DNA of 64,000 nucleotides from Geminicoccus harenae (lineage in GTDB: Bacteria; Pseudomonadota; Alphaproteobacteria; Geminicoccales; Geminicoccaceae). The stretch spans positions 1 through 64,000 of the forward strand of contig NZ_JABGCL010000015.1 of the NCBI RefSeq assembly GCF_019800005.1. The letters run 5' to 3'. Positions 1 to 6,658 of the stretch are shown here, piece after piece. The translations under genes and the position numbers were made by a program. Numbering within the stretch: position 1 is the first letter of the stretch; every line of letters starts with the position of its first letter. The notes under the pieces were generated by a model, which was not told where the DNA came from, did not search any database, and was given only the letters and a program-made list of their open reading frames with translations.

Positions 1-207
1 ACCTGGCCCATAGCGCATCCCTTGCCGCATGGTGATCCATTGTACCACCACATTGCGGGATCAAACACCTAGTGCGTGTTGCCGTGGTGACGGCAGTCAC
101 AGCGGCGGAAGGCACCGCGCTGCTATTGGTCCGTTTGTTGCTGAACGGGCATAGACGGACCTTGGACCGTCGCCCACAAGTGGATATCGGCGAGGTCGAG
201 AACCCAG
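1..207. other. Upstream intergenic segment, no gene recognised
   Basis: No convincing coding region is seen here. The only structured element is a GTGAC-N4-GTCAC palindrome at 87-100, listed separately. The segment precedes a 65-codon ORF and pyrB, and may hold their promoter, but no clear -35/-10 pair could be assigned. Confidence 0.4.
85..102. promoter_or_regulatory. CRP/FNR-like palindrome (TGA-N6-TCA core)
   Basis: The arms GTGAC (87-91) and GTCAC (96-100) are separated by GGCA, and the right half extends to TCACA. This fits the TGA-N6-TCA core of CRP/FNR-family sites. A near-identical element lies at 17565-17582. Its distance of about 370 bp from pyrB and the lack of an assigned promoter leave its function uncertain. 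It could be a dispersed repeat instead of an operator. Confidence 0.3.
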
Positions 208-405
208 ATGGCAGACATCATCCCGCTGCGCGGCAGCCAGCCGGCGCGAGCCGCACCGGTCCAGCCGGTCGTCTTCGACCCTGCAGATGCCTGGCTGATG
301 CCCTGGGATATGCTCCGCCTGGGCTTGGCCGCCTGGGCGAGCCTCTGGCTGGCGCCGATGGGACTGCGGGTCGAGACGGTCGAGAAGCCCCGCCCGCCGC
401 GCTGA
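208..405 (+). CDS. Small hypothetical protein upstream of pyrB (65 aa)
   Basis: This 65-residue ORF starts with ATG and ends 67 bp before pyrB on the same strand. The protein has a proline/alanine-rich N-terminus, a Trp-rich amphipathic middle (residues about 28-48, with [16 protein letters not shown]) and a basic, proline-rich tail. I do not recognise a family. Codon use matches its neighbours and a GAG-rich stretch precedes the ATG, so translation is plausible but not certain. Overlapping antisense ORFs look like shadows. Confidence 0.45.
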   Translation: MADIIPLRGSQPARAAPVQPVVFDPADAWLMPWDMLRLGLAAWASLWLAPMGLRVETVEKPRPPR

Positions 406-472
406 CGAGACGGCATCCGGCAACGTCGCCGCTGCTTGTCGGCAGGGCGGGCCGGGCCTATGCCTCCCGGCC

Positions 473-1423
473 ATGGACAACCGATATTCCCTTCGCTTCC
501 GCGGGCCGCACCTCCTCGGTATCGAGGGACTGGTGCCCTACGAGATCCAGGACCTGCTCGACCGGGCGGATGCCTGCGTCGACGTGAACCGCGGGCTCGC
601 CGACCGCCGCGACCGGCTGGCCGGCCGCACCCTGCTCAACCTGTTCTTCGAGAACTCGACCCGCACCCGGACCTCGTTCGAGCTGGCCGGCAAGCGGCTG
701 GGCGCCGACGTGGTCAACATGGAGGTCGCGACCTCCTCGGTGAAGAAGGGCGAGACCCTCATCGACACCGCGATGACGCTGAACGCCATGCATCCGGACG
801 TGCTGGTGGTGCGCCATGGCGAGAGCGGGGCCGTGGCCCTGCTCGCCCGGCACGTGCGCTGCTCCGTCGTGAATGCCGGGGACGGGCTGCACGAGCATCC
901 GACCCAGGCGCTGCTCGACGCGCTCACCATCCGCCGGCGCAAGGGCCGGATCGAGGGGCTGACCGTCGCGATCTGCGGCGACGTGCTGCACTCAAGGGTC
1001 GCCCGCTCCAACATGCTGCTGCTGCTGGCGATGGGCGCTCGGGTCCGGCTGGTGGCCCCGCCCACCCTGCTCCCGGGCGGGATCGAGGCCTACGGCGCCG
1101 AGGTCACCACCGACATGATGCGCGGCCTGGAGGGGGCGGACATCGTGATGATGCTGCGCCTGCAGCTCGAGCGGATGCAGTCCGCCCACCTCCCCTCGAT
1201 CCGCGAATATTTCCGCCTCTACGGCCTGACCCGCGAGAAGCTCGCCAACGCCGCCCCGGACGCCCTGGTGCTGCATCCGGGGCCGATGAACCGCGGCGTG
1301 GAGATCGACGGCGTGGTGGCCGACGACATCGACCGCAGCGCCATCCTGGACCAGGTCGAGATGGGGGTGGCGGTGCGCATGGCGGTGCTGGAAGCGCTGG
1401 CAGGGCCGGAGGCCGGGCGATGA
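473..1423 (+). CDS. pyrB: Aspartate carbamoyltransferase catalytic subunit
   Basis: This enzyme joins carbamoyl phosphate and L-aspartate to make N-carbamoyl-aspartate, the committed step of de novo pyrimidine synthesis. At 316 aa it has the usual catalytic-chain length. The carbamoyl-phosphate loop STRTRTSFE is at residues 62-70, the SVKKGET loop at about 89-95, HPTQALLDA at 142-150 and the LHPGPMNRG motif at 266-274. Its stop overlaps the start of the dihydroorotase-like gene by 4 bp (ATGA), so the two are translationally coupled. In bacteria with a class A ATCase the two proteins assemble into one large complex. No regulatory pyrI gene is present nearby. The identification is secure. Confidence 0.97.
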   Translation: MDNRYSLRFRGPHLLGIEGLVPYEIQDLLDRADACVDVNRGLADRRDRLAGRTLLNLFFENSTRTRTSFELAGKRLGADVVNMEVATSSVKKGETLIDTAMTLNAMHPDVLVVRHGESGAVALLARHVRCSVVNAGDGLHEHPTQALLDALTIRRRKGRIEGLTVAICGDVLHSRVARSNMLLLLAMGARVRLVAPPTLLPGGIEAYGAEVTTDMMRGLEGADIVMMLRLQLERMQSAHLPSIREYFRLYGLTREKLANAAPDALVLHPGPMNRGVEIDGVVADDIDRSAILDQVEMGVAVRMAVLEALAGPEAGR

Positions 1424-2730
1424 GCCGCCTGCTGATCACCAATGCCCGGCTGGTCGACCCGGTGGCGGGCACGGAGACGGCGGGTGCGCTGCTGGTCGAG
1501 CATGGCCGGATCGCCGCCCGTGGCCCAAATCTCGGCCGGGACGAGTCGATCGACGCCGAGCGCCTGGACGCGGGCGGGCTGGTCCTGGCACCGGGCCTGG
1601 TCGACCTGCGCGTGCAGCTCGGCGAGCCGGGTGCCGAGCACAAGGAGAGCTTTGCCAGCGGCGCGCTCGCCGCGGTGGCGGGCGGCGTCACCAGCTTCGC
1701 CTGCCTGCCCGGCACCCAGCCGCCGATCGACGACCCTTCCATGGTCGAGTTCGTGGCGCGGCGGGCCCGGCGCGTGCGGCTGGCCAAGGTCTATCCCTAT
1801 GCCGCCATCACCAAGGGCCTGAAGGGCCAGGAGCTGGCCGAATTCGGCCTGTTGCGCGAGGCGGGCGCGGTCGGCTTCACCGACGGCCACCTGGCCGTCG
1901 CCAATGCCCGGATCATGCGCCGGGCGCTGAGCTATGGCCGGCTGGTCGATGCCTTCCTGGTGCAGCATCCGGAAGAACCGGACCTGGCCCGCGGCGGCGT
2001 GGCCAACCCGGGGCCGATCGCCGCCCGGCTGGGCCTGGCCTCGATCCCGCGCGAGGCCGAGGTCATCATGATCGAGCGCGACCTGCGCCTGGCCAGGGCC
2101 ACCGGCGGGCGGGTCCACTTCTCGCGGATCACCACGGCCGAGGCGGTGGAGGCGATCCGCCGGGCCAAGGCCGAGGGCGTGCGGGTCACCTGCGACTGCA
2201 CTCCGCACCATCTGGCGCTGAACGAGCTGGAGGTCGAAGGCTACCGGACCTTCGCCAAGGTCTCGCCGCCCCTGCGCGCCGAGGACGACCGGCGCGCGAT
2301 CGAGGCGGCGGTGGTGGACGGCACGATCGACGCGATCGCCTCGGACCACCGCCCGCAGGACCAGGACAGCAAGCGCCTGCCCTTTGCCAGCGCCGAGTTC
2401 GGCGTGGTTGGCCTGGAAACGCTGTTGCCGGTGGCGCTGCGCCTGGTGGCGGACGGGCGGATGAGCCTGCCGGACCTGTTCGCCCGCCTGTCCACCACGC
2501 CTGCCAGGCTGCTCGGCATCGAGGCCGGCACGCTCGCCGTGGGCGCCCCCGCCGACCTGATCCTGCTCGACCCGGACCGGCCCTGGAAGGTCGCCGAGCG
2601 CGACCTGCACAGCGCGTCCAAGAACACCGCGTTCGAGGGCCGGCTCATGATGGGCCGGGTCGAGACCACGCTGGTGGACGGCCGCGTCGTGTTCCGCCGG
2701 GGCGAACCCATCCCCACCAGACTGGACTGA
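1420..2730 (+). CDS. pyrC: Dihydroorotase-like PyrC', probably non-catalytic partner of PyrB
   Basis: This 436-aa amidohydrolase-superfamily protein matches class I dihydroorotase over its whole length, for example [20 protein letters not shown] near residue 60 and IASDHRPQD near residue 308. The metal-binding HxH that normally follows PGLVD is replaced: residues 64-66 read R-V-Q. Loss of this motif is typical of PyrC' proteins, such as the Pseudomonas one, which lack dihydroorotase activity and serve as a scaffold for PyrB. A separate active dihydroorotase would then be needed elsewhere in the genome. The ATG overlaps the pyrB stop, which fixes the start. Most pipelines would simply call it dihydroorotase. 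Confidence 0.9.
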   Translation: MSRLLITNARLVDPVAGTETAGALLVEHGRIAARGPNLGRDESIDAERLDAGGLVLAPGLVDLRVQLGEPGAEHKESFASGALAAVAGGVTSFACLPGTQPPIDDPSMVEFVARRARRVRLAKVYPYAAITKGLKGQELAEFGLLREAGAVGFTDGHLAVANARIMRRALSYGRLVDAFLVQHPEEPDLARGGVANPGPIAARLGLASIPREAEVIMIERDLRLARATGGRVHFSRITTAEAVEAIRRAKAEGVRVTCDCTPHHLALNELEVEGYRTFAKVSPPLRAEDDRRAIEAAVVDGTIDAIASDHRPQDQDSKRLPFASAEFGVVGLETLLPVALRLVADGRMSLPDLFARLSTTPARLLGIEAGTLAVGAPADLILLDPDRPWKVAERDLHSASKNTAFEGRLMMGRVETTLVDGRVVFRRGEPIPTRLD

Positions 2731-2733
2731 ACG

Positions 2734-3351
2734 ATGGAACCCGTCGCCGCCGCGTGGGGCTGGCCCCACCTCCTGGCCCTCGTGCTCGGCTACCTGGCGG
2801 GCTCGATCCCGTTCGGCCTGATCGTCACCCGGCTGGGCGGGGCGGGCGACATCCGCGCCATCGGCTCCGGCAATATCGGCGCCACCAACGTGCTGCGCAC
2901 CGGCCGCAAGGGCCTGGCGTTGGCCACCCTGCTGTTCGATGCCGCCAAGGGCGCTTTGCCCGTCCTGGTGGCGCTCACCTGGTTCGACCGCGAGCTCGCT
3001 CTGCTGGCGGGCCTGGGCGCGGTGTTGGGCCACTGCTTCCCGGTCTGGCTGGGCTTCAAGGGCGGCAAGGGGGTGGCGACCGCCGCCGGCGTGGTCCTGG
3101 CGATCAGCCCGCTCACTTTGCTGGCGGCACTCCTGGTCTTCCTGGCGGCGGTGACGCTCACCCGCTACGTCTCGCTGGGCTCGGTGCTGGCCTCGGTCGC
3201 GGCAGCACTGGTGGCCTACGCCCTGGGCGACCCGCAGGCCGCCCTCCTGTTCGCGGTGATCGGCATCATCGTGATCGTGAAGCACCACCAGAACATCGGC
3301 CGGCTGGCGCGGGGCGAGGAGAACAAGCTGAGCTTCGCCAAGAAGCCCTAG
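2734..3351 (+). CDS. plsY: Glycerol-3-phosphate acyltransferase PlsY
   Basis: PlsY is an integral inner-membrane enzyme that moves an acyl group from acyl-phosphate to glycerol-3-phosphate, the first step of phospholipid synthesis. The 205-aa protein has the family length and about five hydrophobic segments. The diagnostic cytoplasmic loops are visible: GSGNIGATNVLRTGRKG near residue 47, GHCFPVWLGFKGGKGVATAAG near residue 98, and a C-terminal KHHQNIGRL. It starts 3 bp after the pyrC' stop and is probably the third gene of that operon. The pyrC-plsY adjacency is common in bacteria. Confidence 0.96.
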   Translation: MEPVAAAWGWPHLLALVLGYLAGSIPFGLIVTRLGGAGDIRAIGSGNIGATNVLRTGRKGLALATLLFDAAKGALPVLVALTWFDRELALLAGLGAVLGHCFPVWLGFKGGKGVATAAGVVLAISPLTLLAALLVFLAAVTLTRYVSLGSVLASVAAALVAYALGDPQAALLFAVIGIIVIVKHHQNIGRLARGEENKLSFAKKP

Positions 3352-3357
3352 GCCGGG

Positions 3358-4143
3358 TCAGGCACAGGGCACCGTCCCGCCATCGATGGTGTACTCGACG
3401 CCGTGGATCGCCGCGGCGCGGTCCGACGCCAAAAAGGCGATGAGCTCGGCCACTTCCTCGGGCTGGGCCGGGCGACCGATCGGAATGCCACCCAGCGCAT
3501 CCAGGATGCGCTGGCGCGCCGCCGTCTCGTCGATGCCCGCACTCGTGGCGATCCGCTCGACCAGCGCCTCCGCAGCGTCCGTATAAATCCAGCCGGGCGC
3601 CACGGCGTTCACCCGGATCCCCTTGGGGCCGAGTTCCTTGGACAGGGCCTTGCTGTAGACGCTCAAGGCGGCCTTGGCCGCCGCATAGCCGGTGGTCGAT
3701 TCCGGCAGGGGCAGGCGGCGCTGGATGGAGGAGGTGTGGATCACCACGCCCGAGCCCTGCGCGATCATGTGCGGGATCAGCAGCCGGTCGAGCCGGACCG
3801 CGGACATCAGGTTGAGATCGAGCTCCGCCTGCCAGGCTTCGTCGTCCAGGGCCGCGAACCCGCCGCCCGGGCTGCGCGAGCCGCCGACCACGTGGACGAT
3901 CAGGTCGACGCCGCCCAGCCGGTCCAGGACCGCCTCGGCCAGTGCGGTGCAGCCGGCCGCCGTGGCGAGGTCGGCCGGCACGAACGCCACCTCGTCCATC
4001 GGCTCGTGCGGGCCGGATCGCGCCGCCGTGACCACCCTGGCACCGCCCGAGACCAGCCGGCGGACCACTGCCCGACCGGTCCCCTGGGTGCCGCCCGTCA
4101 CCACCGCGCGCCTGCCGGCGAACTCGTTCGGGTCGCAGGCCAT
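3358..4143 (-). CDS. SDR-family NAD(P)-dependent oxidoreductase
   Basis: This classical short-chain dehydrogenase/reductase is 261 aa. The cofactor motif TGGTQGTG is close to the N-terminus (about residues 16-23), the catalytic pair sits in TTGYAAAKAALS (YxxxK), and the C-terminus GVEYTIDGG is typical. The substrate is unknown. The ATG shares one base with the stop of a 32-codon leader ORF (TGATG), which implies coupling to it. Divergently placed is an HxlR regulator; HxlR/SDR/SnoaL trios are common detoxification units. It converges on plsY with only 6 bp between the stops. Confidence 0.9.
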   Translation of the reverse strand: MACDPNEFAGRRAVVTGGTQGTGRAVVRRLVSGGARVVTAARSGPHEPMDEVAFVPADLATAAGCTALAEAVLDRLGGVDLIVHVVGGSRSPGGGFAALDDEAWQAELDLNLMSAVRLDRLLIPHMIAQGSGVVIHTSSIQRRLPLPESTTGYAAAKAALSVYSKALSKELGPKGIRVNAVAPGWIYTDAAEALVERIATSAGIDETAARQRILDALGGIPIGRPAQPEEVAELIAFLASDRAAAIHGVEYTIDGGTVPCA

Positions 4144-4241
4144 CAGCCGATCTCCAGTCCCGAGATGCCGTGCTGCGCCAGGGTGAAGCGCCGGTTGCCC
4201 GCGAAATAGGCGGTGACCGGATCGGAGAGATGAACAGCCAT
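4143..4241 (-). pseudogene. Collapsed SnoaL/NTF2-like gene, now a 32-codon leader ORF
   Basis: The intact reading frame encodes 32 residues. Its first 15, MAVHLSDPVTAYFAG, resemble the start of SnoaL-like (NTF2-fold) proteins that often accompany SDR/HxlR loci. Its end, FTLAQHGISGLEIG, resembles the last strand of the same fold (phe-x-leu ... ile-x-x-leu-glu-ile). About 80-100 residues between them seem to be missing, so I read it as a large in-frame deletion. The start and the overlapped stop (TGA inside TGATG with the SDR start) are intact, so it may still be translated as a leader for the SDR. Confidence 0.55.
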
Positions 4242-4252
4242 GAGACGTCGTG

Positions 4253-4279
4253 TCCTGGACGTTGTTGTCCAGTCCAGGA
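4253..4279. promoter_or_regulatory. Perfect inverted repeat, likely HxlR operator
   Basis: TCCTGGAC (4253-4260) and GTCCAGGA (4272-4279) form a perfect 8-bp inverted repeat with an 11-bp centre. A second overlapping dyad, CTGGAC-N6-GTCCAG, lies at 4255-4272. It sits in the 91-bp gap between the divergent SDR leader ORF and the HxlR gene, where an HxlR dimer would be expected to act on both promoters. Confidence 0.6.
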
Positions 4280-4332
4280 TCACCTACCCTGACCTCGTGG
4301 CAAGTACGCACGGAAAAGTTAGCTACTAACCC

Positions 4333-4737
4333 ATGAGTAAGCGTCCCGATTATACCGGTGCTTTGGCGGCGCATGGCGTGCAGCAGGTGCTGCGGGTCCT
4401 GGAAGGGCGCTGGAAGCTGGTGATCCTCTTCCAGCTGTTCGGCGGCAGGCTGCTGCGCTTTTCCGAGCTGGAGCGGGCGGTTCCCGGCATCTCGCAGAAG
4501 ATGCTGGCCCAGCAGTTGCGGCAACTGGAGAAGGACGGCGTGGTGGCGCGGATCGTCCATCACGAGGTGCCGCCCAGGGTCGAGTATCATCTGACCGAGT
4601 GGGGGCAGGCGCTCTGCCCGGCGCTGGACGCCCTGCTCCGCTGGGCCGAGCAGGCACCACCCGCCATGCGCCCGGCCCTGCTGGGCGCGGCCGCCGACGA
4701 GCCTGCTGCCCCTGCGGACCCGTTGCCGGTGGCCTGA
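4333..4737 (+). CDS. HxlR-family winged-helix transcriptional regulator
   Basis: This 134-aa protein is a single winged-helix domain of the HxlR/DUF24 family. The family signature is visible as VLEGRWKLVILFQLFGG (about residues 22-38), followed by RFSELERAVPGISQKMLAQQL (recognition helix) and the wing VHHEVPPRVEYHLTEWG. The conserved N-terminal redox cysteine of HypR/QsrR-type members is absent, and there is no cysteine before the wing, so thiol sensing seems unlikely. It probably controls the divergent SDR through the inverted repeat between them. Confidence 0.92.
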   Translation: MSKRPDYTGALAAHGVQQVLRVLEGRWKLVILFQLFGGRLLRFSELERAVPGISQKMLAQQLRQLEKDGVVARIVHHEVPPRVEYHLTEWGQALCPALDALLRWAEQAPPAMRPALLGAAADEPAAPADPLPVA

Positions 4738-4740
4738 CCT

Positions 4741-5355
4741 TCAGCGGCGCCGGGCCACCAGGTGGAACAGGTGCCAGTGCTTGGGCCGACCGCGCGGGGT
4801 CACCGTGTCGGTCTCCTCCTCGTCCAGCCGCTCCACGGCGAACGGCGCCAGCAGGGCTGCCACCTCGGCCGGCGTGTGGATGGTGATGCCCGGCTGGCCG
4901 GCGAAATCGTCGCGCGGGCCCAGCAACTGGCAGGCCAGCCGGCCGCCCGGGGCGAGCCGGGCATGGATCCGGGTGAACAGGCCGGCGAACCGCTCTGGTG
5001 GGCAGAACGGCAGGGCGAAGGACGACACGGTGAGGTCGGCCTCCGGCCAGTCCGCGTCCTCGAAGCGTGCAACGGTGGTGGTCAGCCGCGGCAGGTCATC
5101 GGGCGGGCAGGTGGCGCGGAGGCGGTCGATCGCGGCCTGCTCCCGGTCGATCGCATGGACCGTGTGGCCCATGGCCAGGAGCGGCAGCGTGTCCCGGCCG
5201 ACGCCGCAGCCGAGATCCACCACCCGCAGGGGCGTAGCCCGCCCTTCCCGTGCGAACGCGGCCAGGGCCTGGGCCACCGTGGGACGGAGCGGCCCCTGCC
5301 CCGCCCGGTCCCAGTAGCCGGCCAGCTTCTCCCGCCAAGGTTGCACAGCGTCCAC
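4741..5355 (-). CDS. Class I SAM-dependent methyltransferase
   Basis: This 204-aa single-domain protein has the Rossmann-type SAM fold. Motif I is VVDLGCGVGRDTLPLLAMG (about residues 45-63), followed by the acidic ribose-binding AIDREQ and the post-motif LTVSSFALPFCPP. The overall pattern is closest to TehB/thiopurine-type small methyltransferases; the substrate cannot be told. It converges on the HxlR gene with 3 bp between stops and is divergent from dprA with a 40-bp gap. Confidence 0.8.
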   Translation of the reverse strand: MDAVQPWREKLAGYWDRAGQGPLRPTVAQALAAFAREGRATPLRVVDLGCGVGRDTLPLLAMGHTVHAIDREQAAIDRLRATCPPDDLPRLTTTVARFEDADWPEADLTVSSFALPFCPPERFAGLFTRIHARLAPGGRLACQLLGPRDDFAGQPGITIHTPAEVAALLAPFAVERLDEEETDTVTPRGRPKHWHLFHLVARRR

Positions 5356-5395
5356 CTCTTATTGCATTAGTGGCAAGAGACCTTTTGGAGCCAGG

Positions 5396-6550
5396 ATGAT
5401 CCAGGCGCCGGACGATACCGCGGAAGCCCTGGCCCGGCTGCGCCTGTGCCGCAGCGACGGGATCGGTCCGCGCGCGTTCGGCCGGCTCCTGTTCCGCCTG
5501 GACAGCGCCAGGAACGTGCTGGAGCGCTGGCACGAGCTGCCGCGCGAGGCGACGGCCGCCGTGCGCCTGGCCGACCCTGCGGCCGTCGAGCGGGAATGGG
5601 CCGTGACCGAGCGGCATGGCGCACGCCTCCTGTTCCTGGGCGAGCCTACTTATCCCGCAGCACTCGCCACGATCCACGACCCGCCGCCGGTGCTGACGGT
5701 CCTGGGCGACACGGGCCTTCTGGACATGCCGGCCGTGGCGATCGTGGGCTCACGCCATGCCAGCGGCAATGGCCGCACGCTGACCCGCACGATCGCGCAC
5801 GAGCTGGCTGCCGCCGACTATACGGTCGTGTCCGGCCTGGCGCGCGGCATCGACACCGCGGCGCATGAAGGGGCCGTGACGGCACCGGGCCGCACGATCG
5901 CGGTGATCGCGACCGGCATCGACCAGGTCTATCCCGAGCAGAATGCCGAGCTCGCGGCACGGATCGCGGCCGACGGCCTGCTGGTGACCGAGCGGCCGTT
6001 CGGTGCCGAGCCGCGTGCGGCCGCCTTCCCCGCGCGCAACCGGATCATCGCCGGGCTGTCGCTGGGCGTGCTGGTGGTCGAGGCGGCCATCCGTTCAGGC
6101 TCGCTGGTCACGGCCAGGCTGGCGCTGGAGCAGGGCCGCGAGGTCATGGCGGTGCCGGGCTCGCCGCTGGACGAGCGGCATCGCGGCACCAACCAGCTCA
6201 TCAAGGACGGCGCGGTGCTGATCGAGGATGCGGCCGATGTGCGCGCCGTGATCGACCCCCTGGCCATGCGCCGCGAGCGGATCGCATCGCCGCCGCCGCG
6301 ACGGACGGAGCGCGCCCAGCTACCCCTTCCGGCCCAGCCGAGCTACCTGCCCGCCAGCGGCTCGCCGGCACCAGGCGGCCTCGTGGCGCAGGTGCTGGCC
6401 TGCCTGGGTGCCGAACCCCTCGCGGTTGACGATCTCGTACGCCAGTGCCAAGCAACGACGGCCCAGATCCATGAGACCCTGCTCGAGCTGGAGCTCGAAG
6501 GTCGCCTGGAGCGGCATGGTGGCAACCGTGTCTCCCTGCTGTTCGCCTGA
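5396..6550 (+). CDS. dprA: DNA-processing protein DprA
   Basis: DprA binds incoming single-stranded DNA and loads RecA during natural transformation. The protein is 384 aa. It has an N-terminal SAM-like region, the Rossmann core with VAIVGSRHASGNGR (about residues 114-127) and SGLARGIDTAAHEGA (146-160), an ARNRIIAGLS segment, a proline-rich linker at about 305-330 and a C-terminal winged helix (about 325-384). topA follows about 108 bp downstream, a common dprA-topA pairing. Other competence genes are not in the window. Confidence 0.96.
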   Translation: MIQAPDDTAEALARLRLCRSDGIGPRAFGRLLFRLDSARNVLERWHELPREATAAVRLADPAAVEREWAVTERHGARLLFLGEPTYPAALATIHDPPPVLTVLGDTGLLDMPAVAIVGSRHASGNGRTLTRTIAHELAAADYTVVSGLARGIDTAAHEGAVTAPGRTIAVIATGIDQVYPEQNAELAARIAADGLLVTERPFGAEPRAAAFPARNRIIAGLSLGVLVVEAAIRSGSLVTARLALEQGREVMAVPGSPLDERHRGTNQLIKDGAVLIEDAADVRAVIDPLAMRRERIASPPPRRTERAQLPLPAQPSYLPASGSPAPGGLVAQVLACLGAEPLAVDDLVRQCQATTAQIHETLLELELEGRLERHGGNRVSLLFA

Positions 6551-6658
6551 GCCTTGTGGCCCGCAGGCTCTTGCAACTCGGAAGACAGGGCCCACCTTCC
6601 CGACCCGATCCTCACCGCCGCCGACCTGCCGCGGTGGGTGCCCCGAGAAAAGCCGCTG

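Noticed and set aside
436..1419. Long open frame on the plus strand upstream of and in phase with pyrC'
   Set aside because: It is an out-of-frame reading through pyrB with low-complexity Arg/Pro/Gly sequence; pyrB is clearly the true gene there.
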